Source of the DNA: Clostridiales bacterium
Lineage (GTDB): Bacteria > Bacillota > Clostridia > Oscillospirales > UBA644
Assembly: GCA_003343705.1 (NCBI GenBank)
Contig: QAKR01000017.1
Coordinates: forward strand, 1 to 27,703
Length of the DNA stretch: 27,703 bases
Direction: 5' to 3'
This document shows positions 7,983 to 14,927 of this stretch, one piece after another; position 1 is the first letter of the stretch, and every line of letters begins with the position of its first letter. Position numbers and translations under genes: made by a program. The notes under the pieces are model-generated. The model had not been told where the DNA came from. It saw nothing but the letters and a program-made list of their open reading frames with translations, and did not search any database.

Positions 7983-9338
7983 TTACCCTTTTACATTAGG
8001 ATAAAAATACGGTACATCCTTCTTTTTAAATCGAAATAAAATAATAACGGACATAATAGCAGCCATTAATGATGTTAAAGGTAAATTAAGCCAAAGCCCC
8101 TGAAGGCCCATAAAACTGAGGGAGAATATAAAAATAACTGGGAAAATAAAAGCCATTGAAACAGAAATAATAGTTGCATAACCTGCTTTCCCAACAGCAG
8201 ACATATAGCTTTGAGTTGCAAATGAAATCCAGCGTGTAAGATATGCAAATGCAAATATAGATAGAGCATTAACTGCCATTGTTACTAAGGCAGTATCTTC
8301 AGCCCGCACAAAAATATCAACAATTGATGTTTTAGCTAAAAGCATACCGATAGTCATTAATAAAGACAATACAGCACATACACTAAAACATATTCTTTCA
8401 ATTGACTTAATTCGATTATAATTATTTGCACCCCAGTTATAACCTACTGCCGGTTGAAGAGAATCGCAAAGCCCGTAAAGTATAGGTTGTACGAAACTAT
8501 CTGCATACATGAGAACACCGTAAGTAGATATTGCAGCAGTTCCGCCCATACGGAGTAAAAAAACATTCATTACAACAGAAGTTATTCTACCTGCAACATT
8601 GTTTAAAAAGCTGGGACAACCGTTTGAAAGTATGATTTTAAATGTTGCTTTACTGATTTTAGGCTTTGAGAAACGAAGATGCATTTTCCCTCGAAGAAAA
8701 GGTATGAATGCAATAACTGTGCATGTGGACATCCCTAAACATGTTGCAAGGGCTGCACCCCAGATCCCGAACTTGAACACAAAAAGAAAAAGAAATTCAA
8801 GTAAAGCACTTCCTACAGACATAAGAATATTAAGAAACATACTGAATCGAACTTTCCCACATATTCTTAAATAGTTATCAACAGCAAACACTATCGTGGT
8901 AAAAGGTGAGCATATTGCATAAACCTGCATATATTGAGTAGCCATTAAAATAAGATGTTCATCTGCCCCCATTAGCCTTAAAAGATCATCTGTGAAAATA
9001 AATAAAACAGCACCCAATATAACGGCTGTTACAACAATCATTAGGCAAGCGCTTGAAAAAATATTACTTGCAGTTTTATCGTCTTTTTCACCTAATTTTA
9101 TTGCAATCGGAACTGCTGATCCTACGCCGATCAGATCTGCAATCGAAAAGTTAATAATAACAAACGGCATTACTAAATTAAGTGCGGCAAACGCATCGGA
9201 GCCTAATATTTGCCCAACAAACGCTCCGTCAATAATTATATAAAGAGATGACACCAGCATGCTGATGACCCCCGGAATTGTTACAATTGTAAATAATTTA
9301 GCAGGTGATGTTTTTCCAAATAAAGTTTTATGATCCAT
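7983..9338 (-). CDS. MATE family multidrug efflux transporter (MepA-like)
   Basis: A 451-residue membrane protein with about twelve hydrophobic segments and the MATE signature near the N-terminus (IPGVISMLVSSLYIIIDGAF, residues 22-41, then VGQILGSDAFAALNLVMP). MATE proteins export drugs and other cations, driven by Na+ or H+. It lies 53 bases downstream of a MarR regulator on the same strand, the arrangement of mepR-mepA in Staphylococcus. ATG has GGAAGGAG upstream. Expression is probably controlled from the MarR promoter and operator. The substrate cannot be read from the sequence. Confidence 0.9.
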   Translation of the reverse strand: MDHKTLFGKTSPAKLFTIVTIPGVISMLVSSLYIIIDGAFVGQILGSDAFAALNLVMPFVIINFSIADLIGVGSAVPIAIKLGEKDDKTASNIFSSACLMIVVTAVILGAVLFIFTDDLLRLMGADEHLILMATQYMQVYAICSPFTTIVFAVDNYLRICGKVRFSMFLNILMSVGSALLEFLFLFVFKFGIWGAALATCLGMSTCTVIAFIPFLRGKMHLRFSKPKISKATFKIILSNGCPSFLNNVAGRITSVVMNVFLLRMGGTAAISTYGVLMYADSFVQPILYGLCDSLQPAVGYNWGANNYNRIKSIERICFSVCAVLSLLMTIGMLLAKTSIVDIFVRAEDTALVTMAVNALSIFAFAYLTRWISFATQSYMSAVGKAGYATIISVSMAFIFPVIFIFSLSFMGLQGLWLNLPLTSLMAAIMSVIILFRFKKKDVPYFYPNVKG

Positions 9339-9391
9339 GTATTTCTCCTTCCTTTATAAAACTTCATAACTTTAACTATTAAAGCATATCA

Positions 9392-9841
9392 TTATTTGCT
9401 TTTTATAAAGGTTTCTGTTTCTTCTCTAAGTATTTTTACATATTCACGGCAGCTACTTAATAATGCAGCCCTTGTTTCCGAAGATAGTTGTTCAAAAATA
9501 TGTTGTTCAATTTTGAATATAATATCTATATTGTTTTTTGCATATTCAACCCCTTTTTTTGTAAGTGTAAGAATTTTACTTCTCTTATCATCGGTTGATG
9601 TGGACAAGGTTATCATTCCGGTAGTTTCAAGCTTTTTTACTTCATTGTTTACGGTCTGTTTTCCCATTGCCCATCTTTCGTAAATTTTTGTTTGAGTGCA
9701 AGGCCCTTCATCTCTTAATGTGTATAGGATCCAAAAAGCAGCATCGGATATACCGCCTGCTTTAGCAAATTCACCATAAAGTGAATCCATCTCTTTTATG
9801 AGCTCGTTAAATCGATTTAGTTGTTCTCTGGGATCATTCAC
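9392..9841 (-). CDS. MarR family transcriptional regulator
   Basis: A 149-residue MarR protein. The winged helix spans about residues 35-100 (ISDAAFWILYTLRDEGPC, TKIYERWAMGKQTVNNEVKKL, then the wing TSTDDKRSKILTLTKKG). The flanking helices make the dimer. These proteins usually repress a neighbouring efflux gene until a ligand binds; here that is the MATE gene 53 bases downstream. The start is GTG at 9841 with GGAG nine bases upstream; the overlapping ATG is out of frame. A perfect inverted repeat over its own promoter strongly suggests autorepression. Confidence 0.92.
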   Translation of the reverse strand: MNDPREQLNRFNELIKEMDSLYGEFAKAGGISDAAFWILYTLRDEGPCTQTKIYERWAMGKQTVNNEVKKLETTGMITLSTSTDDKRSKILTLTKKGVEYAKNNIDIIFKIEQHIFEQLSSETRAALLSSCREYVKILREETETFIKSK

Positions 9842-9853
9842 AACTCAACACTC

Positions 9854-9883
9854 CTTATTTAGTCCCAAAATGGACTAAATAAG
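9854..9883. promoter_or_regulatory. Operator of the MarR-MATE operon
   Basis: Perfect 12-bp inverted repeat: CTTATTTAGTCC (9854-9865) and GGACTAAATAAG (9872-9883) with a 6-base centre. It covers the end of the -10, the expected start site and the first base of the GGAG ribosome site, where a bound dimer would block RNA polymerase. Confidence 0.85.
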
Positions 9884-9910
9884 TATAGCAGAAAAAACAG
9901 TATTTGTCAA
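9882..9910 (-). promoter_or_regulatory. Sigma-A promoter of the MarR-MATE operon
   Basis: On the minus strand TTGACA (9905-9910), 17-base spacer, TATACT (9882-9887). The -10 overlaps the operator by two bases. Confidence 0.85.
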
Positions 9911-9970
9911 TAAATATTTTCTAAATAAAAAATTGAAATATTTATGGATGAATAACGCAAAACTATATTA

Positions 9971-9999
9971 TTGACATTAATAGATTAATTTGTTATAAT
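9971..9999 (+). promoter_or_regulatory. Sigma-A promoter of the radical SAM operon
   Basis: TTGACA (9971-9976), 17-base spacer, TATAAT (9994-9999), with an extended TG at 9991-9992. The leader is about 24 nt. Confidence 0.85.
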
Positions 10000-10029
10000 A
10001 TAAAAACTAATATTTGAAAGGCTTTACAA

Positions 10030-11808
10030 ATGGATATAAATACATTTATAGACACATATCTTACAAAAATACAAAAACCTGCTCATTATTCGGGCGGTGA
10101 ATATGGTGCAGTTATAAAAGAAGATGTTGATGTACGTTTTGCTTTTTGTTTCCCTGACACTTATGATATAGGAATGTCTCATCTTGGGATGAAAATACTT
10201 TATCATATGATGAACGATATGGAAATGGTAGCTTGTGAACGTGTTTTCACTCCTAATGTTGATATGGAGCAGGCAATGCGTGAAAATGATGTTCCGCTAT
10301 ATTCTCTTGAAACAAGAAAACCGGTTGGTGAGTTTGATTTTGTTGGGTTTACTCTGCAATATGAGCTTTCATATACAAATATTTTAACGATGCTTGACCT
10401 TGCAAAAATTCCGCTTTTGGCAACAGACAGAAAAAATGAAAATCCTATAGTTATATGCGGAGGACCTTGTGCCTGTAATCCAGAACCCCTTGCAGATTTT
10501 GTGGATATTTTCTTTATTGGTGAGGGAGAAGAATTTTATACACCGCTTTTTGATCTTTATCGTAAACATAAGGGCGATCGTGAAGCGTTTCTGAAAGCAG
10601 CTTCAGAACTTGAGTGTATGTATGTTCCTGCTTATCATGATAAAAATCGTAAAGTAACAAGGGCAATAATTAAAGATATAGATAAAGTTTATTATCCCAA
10701 AGATTTTGTCGTGCCATGCGCAGAGATTGTTCATGACAGGATAATGCTTGAAATAATGCGTGGCTGTATTAGAGGATGTAGGTTTTGTCAGGCGGGGATG
10801 ATATATCGTCCGTATCGCCAAAAAAGCCCGGAAACTCTTGTAAAACAAGCCATAGAGCTTTGTAAAAATACAGGGTATGACGAAATCTCGTTAACTTCAC
10901 TTTCAACATCGGATTTTGAAAAGCTACCGGAGCTTGCGGACAGTCTTTTGGAATATTGTTTACCACAGCAGATAAATCTTTCATTGCCATCACTTCGTGT
11001 GGACAACTTTACAAAAGAAATTCTTGAAAAAACACAAGCTGTGCGTAAAAGCGGGCTTACATTCGCCCCTGAAGCGGGGACTCAACGCCTTCGTGACGTT
11101 ATAAACAAAAACGTAACAGAAGAAGATATAATGAATACTTGCCGTATTGCCTTTGAAAGCGGAACATCAGCAGTTAAGCTTTATTTTATGATAGGTTTAC
11201 CTACTGAAACAGATGAAGATATTGCAGGAATTGCACATACAGCCGAAAGGATACTTCATCTTTTTGCAACTATGCCGGAAACAAAAGGCCGAGGTTTGCA
11301 AATAACCATAAGTCTTTCGACTTTTGTACCAAAACCTTTTACTCCTTTCCAGTGGGAGCCTCAAATCACACTAGAAGAAATTGAGCGTAAACAAAAATAC
11401 CTGTTAAGCCTTATAAAAACACGTAAGATAAAGTTGAATTATCATGACGGTACAAAAAGTGTACTTGAAGGTGTATTTGCAAGAGGCGACCGCCGTTTGG
11501 GTAAAGCTCTTTTACTTGCTTGGCAAAAAGGTTGTAAGCTTGACGGTTGGGATAATCATTTTAAATTTGATACATGGATGGAGTCAATAAAAGAAGCAGG
11601 GCTTACGCCTGAGGAATACGCAAACAGGCAGCGTGATTTTGATGAAGAACTTCCTTGGGATGTTATTAATATCGGTGTAACAAAAGAATTTTTAATTCGT
11701 GAATGTAAAAAAGCATACAAAGCAAAAACAACCCCTAATTGTAAAGAGCAATGCTCCGGTTGCGGGGTAAATAAGCTGTGTAAGGGGGATGTTTGCAATG
11801 CGTATTAA
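10030..11808 (+). CDS. B12-binding-like radical SAM protein, TIGR03960 type
   Basis: A 592-residue protein with a B12-binding-like N-terminal region (about 95-170: GFTLQYELSYTNI, ICGGPCACNPEPLADFVDIF, FIGEGEE) and a radical SAM core whose 4Fe-4S cysteines are Cys246, Cys250 and Cys253 (MRGCIRGCRFCQAG). The C-terminus has a further cysteine cluster (CKEQCSGCG...CKGDVC) that could hold another cluster. The family is conserved but functionally unassigned; in many Firmicutes it lies beside RNase G and the L21/L27 ribosomal genes, hinting at RNA or ribosome modification. ATG with GAAAGG eight bases upstream. It overlaps the DUF2344 partner gene by 11 bases. Confidence 0.85.
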   Translation: MDINTFIDTYLTKIQKPAHYSGGEYGAVIKEDVDVRFAFCFPDTYDIGMSHLGMKILYHMMNDMEMVACERVFTPNVDMEQAMRENDVPLYSLETRKPVGEFDFVGFTLQYELSYTNILTMLDLAKIPLLATDRKNENPIVICGGPCACNPEPLADFVDIFFIGEGEEFYTPLFDLYRKHKGDREAFLKAASELECMYVPAYHDKNRKVTRAIIKDIDKVYYPKDFVVPCAEIVHDRIMLEIMRGCIRGCRFCQAGMIYRPYRQKSPETLVKQAIELCKNTGYDEISLTSLSTSDFEKLPELADSLLEYCLPQQINLSLPSLRVDNFTKEILEKTQAVRKSGLTFAPEAGTQRLRDVINKNVTEEDIMNTCRIAFESGTSAVKLYFMIGLPTETDEDIAGIAHTAERILHLFATMPETKGRGLQITISLSTFVPKPFTPFQWEPQITLEEIERKQKYLLSLIKTRKIKLNYHDGTKSVLEGVFARGDRRLGKALLLAWQKGCKLDGWDNHFKFDTWMESIKEAGLTPEEYANRQRDFDEELPWDVINIGVTKEFLIRECKKAYKAKTTPNCKEQCSGCGVNKLCKGDVCNAY

Positions 11809-12421
11809 ATTTTCAAAAACAGACGGGGCGCGCTTTATATCACATCTTGATTTAATGCGAACGGCAACAAGGGCTTTAAAAAGAGCTAATGTTCCTGTCT
11901 ATTACACACAGGGTTTTAATCCTCATCCTTATCTTGTTTTTTCTCCGCCGCTTTCCCTTGGAGTTATAAGCAGATGCGAGCTTTTGGACATTCGGCTTGA
12001 AAATCCACTTTTACCTGAAGAATTGCAAAAAATGCTTGACGGAGCATTTCCTGCCGGGATAAATGTATTGGACGTTTACGAGCAAGAACATTCTTTTAAT
12101 GAAATAACATACGCACGTTATAAACTAACGTTTTCAGAGACTTTAACAGATAAATTTAACGAATTTATCTCTCAACCTCAGATAACAGTTGAAAGACGTG
12201 CTAAAAAAGGCCGTATAGTTCAAGTCGATCTTAAAGCTGAGGTCGAAATCGAAAATATTAAAAAAGGCAAGATCGATTTTATATTGCCATGCGGTAATGA
12301 AAAGAATATAAGTGTCAACCTTTTTTCTGAAGCGTTTCGATTGTTTGCAAAAGCAGGGGATATGCCTGTTTTGGTTGAACGACTTGATTTTCTTGATAAA
12401 GATAAAAATATTTTTAAATAA
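11798..12421 (+). CDS. Radical SAM-associated protein, TIGR03936/DUF2344 type
   Basis: A 207-residue protein beginning MRIKFSKTDGARFISHLDLM, the hallmark of the DUF2344/TIGR03936 family, followed by ALKRANVPVYYTQGFNPHP and SPPLSLGVISRCELLDI. In other genomes it is a separate partner of, or fused to, TIGR03960 radical SAM proteins. The frame opens with an ATG at 11789, but GGGGG at 11784-11788 touches it and lies nine bases from the ATG at 11798, so I take the latter. Overlap with the upstream gene implies translational coupling. Catalytic role unknown. Confidence 0.85.
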   Translation: MRIKFSKTDGARFISHLDLMRTATRALKRANVPVYYTQGFNPHPYLVFSPPLSLGVISRCELLDIRLENPLLPEELQKMLDGAFPAGINVLDVYEQEHSFNEITYARYKLTFSETLTDKFNEFISQPQITVERRAKKGRIVQVDLKAEVEIENIKKGKIDFILPCGNEKNISVNLFSEAFRLFAKAGDMPVLVERLDFLDKDKNIFK

Positions 12422-12440
12422 AATTTTAATATGAATATAA

Positions 12441-12481
12441 AAAAACTCCTATAGTATAATATAAAATACCATAGGAGTTTT
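12441..12481. terminator. Bidirectional terminator between radical SAM operon and OadG-like gene
   Basis: Stem AAAACTCCTAT (12442-12452) with ATAGGAGTTTT (12471-12481), extended by four more pairs after one mismatch. On the minus strand the stem runs into a T tract. Confidence 0.85.
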
Positions 12482-12516
12482 CTCAATTTTAAAATTTGAA
12501 ATATAGTCTTTAGAAA

Positions 12517-12660
12517 TTATTTATCATTATTTTTTTTGCTTCTGCCAGTTAATTTATTAAGCAAATACATGGAAAGTATTATTACACCTGTTACAATGAA
12601 AATACCGAGCATGCCTTTTGCCATTACTGGTAATGTGTATAATAAAGCTTCAATATTCAT
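12517..12660 (-). CDS. Small OadG-related subunit of a sodium-pumping decarboxylase
   Basis: A 47-residue protein with one hydrophobic helix (about 8-35) and a basic tail (NKLTGRSKKNNDK). The pattern MAKGMLGIFIVTGVIILSMYLLNKL matches the minimal OadG-type gamma subunits found beside MmdB/GcdB beta subunits. In the full enzyme gamma anchors the biotin-dependent complex to beta in the membrane. ATG at 12660 with AAGGTG overlapping the stop codon of the beta gene 11 bases upstream, so translation is coupled. A terminator follows. The larger gamma domains (Pro/Ala linker, zinc-binding tail) are absent. Confidence 0.75.
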   Translation of the reverse strand: MNIEALLYTLPVMAKGMLGIFIVTGVIILSMYLLNKLTGRSKKNNDK

Positions 12661-12671
12661 ATTTCTTCACC

Positions 12672-13799
12672 TTAACCTATCAGATTTAATATCAATCCGC
12701 CTGCAATAACTGAAGCGATCTGGCCTGAAACATTTACACCAACTGAGTGCATCAGTAAGAAGTTTTGATTATCTTCTTTAAGCCCCATTTTGTGAACTAC
12801 ACGTGCAGACATCGGAAATGCAGATATACCTGCAGCCCCAATCATCGGATTGATCTTTTTTCCGCCTTTCAAGAACAAGTTTAAGAACTTAGCAAACAAT
12901 ACGCCACCGGCAGTATCAAATATAAATGCAATAAGACCCAAGCCTATTATCATCATTGTTTCAAGGGTTAGAAAAGCTTCTGCCTGCATCTTTGTCGCAA
13001 TGGTAAGTCCCAAAAACAGTGTTACCAGATTTGACAGAACTTTCTGTGCTGTTTCAGACAGAGAATCAAGAACTCCACACTCACGTACAAGATTTCCGAA
13101 CATTAAAAATCCTATTAATGCCACACTTCGTGGTGAAACAATTCCTGTTATTGCTGTAATAATAATCGGGAAAAGAATTCTTGTTGTTTTTGAAATGGAT
13201 TTACCTCTATAAGGCATACGAATTAAACGTTCTTTTTTTGTTGTTAATAAACGGATTACCGGAGGCTGTACCAAAGGAACAAGAGCCATATATGAATATG
13301 CAGCTACCATAATGGCACCGATGTACTTTGAGTCGAAGAAATTAGCAACAAATATAGATGTAGGGCCATCAGCTGCGCCGATTATTGCAATTGAAGCAGC
13401 ATCTTTTATATCAAAGCCTAAAAATGCAGCAAGACTAAGTGTGAAAAAGATTCCGAATTGTGCAGCAGCACCGAAAATCATTAATTTAGGGTTTGACAGT
13501 AAAGGTCCGAAATCGATCATCGCACCGATACCCACAAAGAGAAGTAAAGGAAAGAGTTCGTTAGCAATACCGGAATTAAAGAGAACGTCGATAACGCCTA
13601 TTTCCGAAACGCCGTCGTAAATCTGTGTTACCGCACCAGATAACGGAAGGTTTACAAGAATAGCACCAAATCCCATAGGAAGCAGTAAGGTTGGTTCCAT
13701 GTCTTTTTTAATCGCCAAATAAATTAAAAGTCCGCCTATTGCCCACATAACAACTTGCTGCCAAGTTATGTTAGCAACGTTAAAAAATAGTTCTGACAA
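12672..13799 (-). CDS. Sodium-translocating decarboxylase beta subunit (OadB/MmdB/GcdB family)
   Basis: A 375-residue polytopic membrane protein, the Na+-channel subunit of biotin-dependent decarboxylases. The family signature GAADGPTSIFVANFF is at 141-155 with the Na+-site Asp144, and a C-terminal NVSGQIAS segment carries Asn356. Length is that of MmdB/GcdB rather than the longer OadB of proteobacteria. The start is TTG at 13799 with a GGGGGA site about eight bases upstream. Only the tiny gamma gene follows; no carboxyltransferase alpha or biotin carrier is present in the window. The leader holds a yybP-ykoY-type riboswitch, so expression should respond to manganese. Which decarboxylase, if any, it serves cannot be told. 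Confidence 0.9.
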   Translation of the reverse strand: MSELFFNVANITWQQVVMWAIGGLLIYLAIKKDMEPTLLLPMGFGAILVNLPLSGAVTQIYDGVSEIGVIDVLFNSGIANELFPLLLFVGIGAMIDFGPLLSNPKLMIFGAAAQFGIFFTLSLAAFLGFDIKDAASIAIIGAADGPTSIFVANFFDSKYIGAIMVAAYSYMALVPLVQPPVIRLLTTKKERLIRMPYRGKSISKTTRILFPIIITAITGIVSPRSVALIGFLMFGNLVRECGVLDSLSETAQKVLSNLVTLFLGLTIATKMQAEAFLTLETMMIIGLGLIAFIFDTAGGVLFAKFLNLFLKGGKKINPMIGAAGISAFPMSARVVHKMGLKEDNQNFLLMHSVGVNVSGQIASVIAGGLILNLIG

Positions 13800-13830
13800 A
13801 ATGATTCCCCCTGAATTTTTAATAAAAAAT

Positions 13831-13874
13831 AAAAAAAGACTATTATCATAACAAATCTTTATGATAAAAGTCTT
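13831..13874 (-). terminator. Riboswitch-controlled terminator
   Basis: On the minus strand a 16-position stem with one mismatch (arms 13859-13874 and 13836-13851, 7-nt loop) followed by a long T-rich tract (complement of 13821-13835). The 5' arm includes the 3' strand of the riboswitch P1, so the two are mutually exclusive. Confidence 0.85.
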
Positions 13875-13950
13875 GCATTTTCATCCTCAAGCGGGTCAAT
13901 GACCGTAATGTCGCCGGAGAAACGATAAATCGTTTGCTACTCCCTTTTAA
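13866..13950 (-). promoter_or_regulatory. yybP-ykoY (manganese) riboswitch aptamer
   Basis: On the minus strand the leader shows the conserved 5' block AAAAGGGAGTAGC (13948-13936), an AAACGAT/ATCGTTT hairpin, the internal block GGCGACATTACGG, and the closing block GCAAGACTTTTATC. P1 pairs TAAAAG with CTTTTA. These match the yybP-ykoY family, which binds Mn2+ between two conserved loops. The P1 3' strand is the 5' arm of a terminator, so ligand binding should prevent termination (an ON switch). I identify it from remembered consensus, not a covariance search; another cation-sensing class is the main alternative. Confidence 0.78.
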
Positions 13951-14000
13951 CAATATACAACTGTTTTGTTACTACAACTTATAATTCCGCAACGTTTTTT

Positions 14001-14029
14001 ATTATACTATTTTTCTTACTAAAAGTCAA
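14001..14029 (-). promoter_or_regulatory. Sigma-A promoter of the riboswitch-oadB transcript
   Basis: On the minus strand TTGACT (14024-14029), 17-base spacer, TATAAT (14001-14006). Start site near 13994, just before the aptamer. Confidence 0.85.
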
Positions 14030-14040
14030 TACTTTTTTTC

Positions 14041-14061
14041 TAACAAATTCTTTATTTGTTA
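14041..14061. repeat. Inverted repeat upstream of the oadB promoter
   Basis: Arms TAACAAAT (14041-14048) and ATTTGTTA (14054-14061) around 5 bases, 12 bases upstream of the -35. Possible operator; no T tract on either side. From 14062 to 14271 I see only AT-rich sequence without a gene or clear signal. Confidence 0.4.
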
Positions 14062-14271
14062 AATTTTTGATGATAACAATATTTTTAGTTATTAACAAAA
14101 CTAATTATAATAAAAAGATGAAAAAAGAGTAAGTTACAGCTTAGTTTAGAGTGATATTGAATTTAAATAATAGAGGCTACAATTCTTTATAAAATTATTT
14201 TTAATTCATAGCATATTGTAACCTGATCTATATGCTTTAACAAAATGACATAAATAATTTTAAATGCCCTC

Positions 14272-14300
14272 TTTACAAAATATTTAATTTGTGGTATACT
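14272..14300 (+). promoter_or_regulatory. Sigma-A promoter of the queT-galU operon
   Basis: TTTACA (14272-14277), 17-base spacer, TATACT (14295-14300) with an extended TG at 14292-14293. The start site should be near 14307. Confidence 0.8.
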
Positions 14301-14310
14301 GTTTTAAAAA

Positions 14311-14408
14311 GTCAGTCGCAATCACCTGACTTGAACCGATGGCAAAATACGCGGTTCGAAACGATTGCCGTAAAAGTTATACATAACGGCGGTTAGTAAA
14401 ATACGGAG
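14311..14408 (+). promoter_or_regulatory. preQ1 riboswitch, probably class III, before queT
   Basis: A structured roughly 100-nt leader: GCAATC (14318-14323) pairs with GATTGC (14363-14368), enclosing a GAACCG/CGGTTC hairpin (14333-14338, 14352-14357). Then comes GCCG-TAAAA-GTTAT...ATAAC-GGC (14367-14390). CCGT at 14368-14371 can pair either with ACGG at 14386-14389 or with ACGG at 14403-14406, which is part of the queT ribosome site, suggesting translational control. The motif order TCGAA-C-AT-GCC, hairpin, GGCGG resembles preQ1-III as I recall it, and queT is a known preQ1 regulon gene. The class assignment is the uncertain part. Confidence 0.65.
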
Positions 14409-14417
14409 TTGATAAAA

Positions 14418-14909
14418 TTGAAAAAAAGTTTAAGAGCCCTGACATTCGGGGCTGTAGTTGCTGCACTTTATGCGGTTTTAACAATAGCATTCGGCTTTAT
14501 GAGTTATGGACCTGTGCAGTTTCGTATTTCCGAAGCACTGACAATCTTACCGTTCTTTTCTCCTGTATCTGTTGCAGGACTTACAGTCGGTTGTCTTTTA
14601 GCAAATATCTTTAGCCCTATATCATGGCTTGACATGGTTGTGGGTACAGGAGCAACCTTAATAGGTGCAGCCGGGACACTTTTTTGTAGAAATAAAAATT
14701 TATGGTATCTCGCACCGTTGCCCCCGATAATTTCTAACACGGTTATTATTGGATTGCTTTTAACCTGGCAGGAATTAAACTCTTTTGAATCCGGCGCATT
14801 CTTCTTTAACGCGGCAACTATTTTTATAGGTGAGGCTGTTTGTTGTTACGGCCTTGGCTTACCGCTTCTTTTTCTTATAAGAAATAAACTTACTAAATAC
14901 GTAATATAA
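14418..14909 (+). CDS. queT: Queuosine precursor transporter QueT
   Basis: A 163-residue integral membrane protein of the QueT family (COG4708), the presumed substrate-binding S component of an ECF transporter for a queuosine precursor. It has about five hydrophobic segments and the motifs GAVVAALYAVLTIAF, PVQFRISEALTILPFF and GLTVGCLLANIFSPISWLDMVVGTGATL. The frame is open from TTG at 14409, but the CGGAG site (14404-14408) abuts that codon and lies nine bases from the TTG at 14418, so I use 14418. Regulation is by the preQ1-type leader. galU follows 18 bases downstream, an unusual operon partner. Confidence 0.88.
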   Translation: MKKSLRALTFGAVVAALYAVLTIAFGFMSYGPVQFRISEALTILPFFSPVSVAGLTVGCLLANIFSPISWLDMVVGTGATLIGAAGTLFCRNKNLWYLAPLPPIISNTVIIGLLLTWQELNSFESGAFFFNAATIFIGEAVCCYGLGLPLLFLIRNKLTKYVI

Positions 14910-14927
14910 ATTCTGAGGTGTATATAT

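Noticed and set aside
8599..8874. Open frame on the + strand inside the MATE gene
   Set aside because: It is antisense to a well-supported transporter, without a ribosome site, and its composition reflects the complement of membrane-protein codons.
12850..13620. Two open + strand frames opposite the decarboxylase beta gene
   Set aside because: They are complements of hydrophobic codons in a clear OadB-family gene, with no ribosome site or recognisable domain.
14062..14271. Possible small gene between the two riboswitch promoters
   Set aside because: All candidate frames with a start codon stop within a few codons and no ribosome site is convincing.
14409..14417. TTG at 14409 as the queT start
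   Set aside because: It directly abuts the CGGAG site with no spacing, while TTG at 14418 has nine bases.
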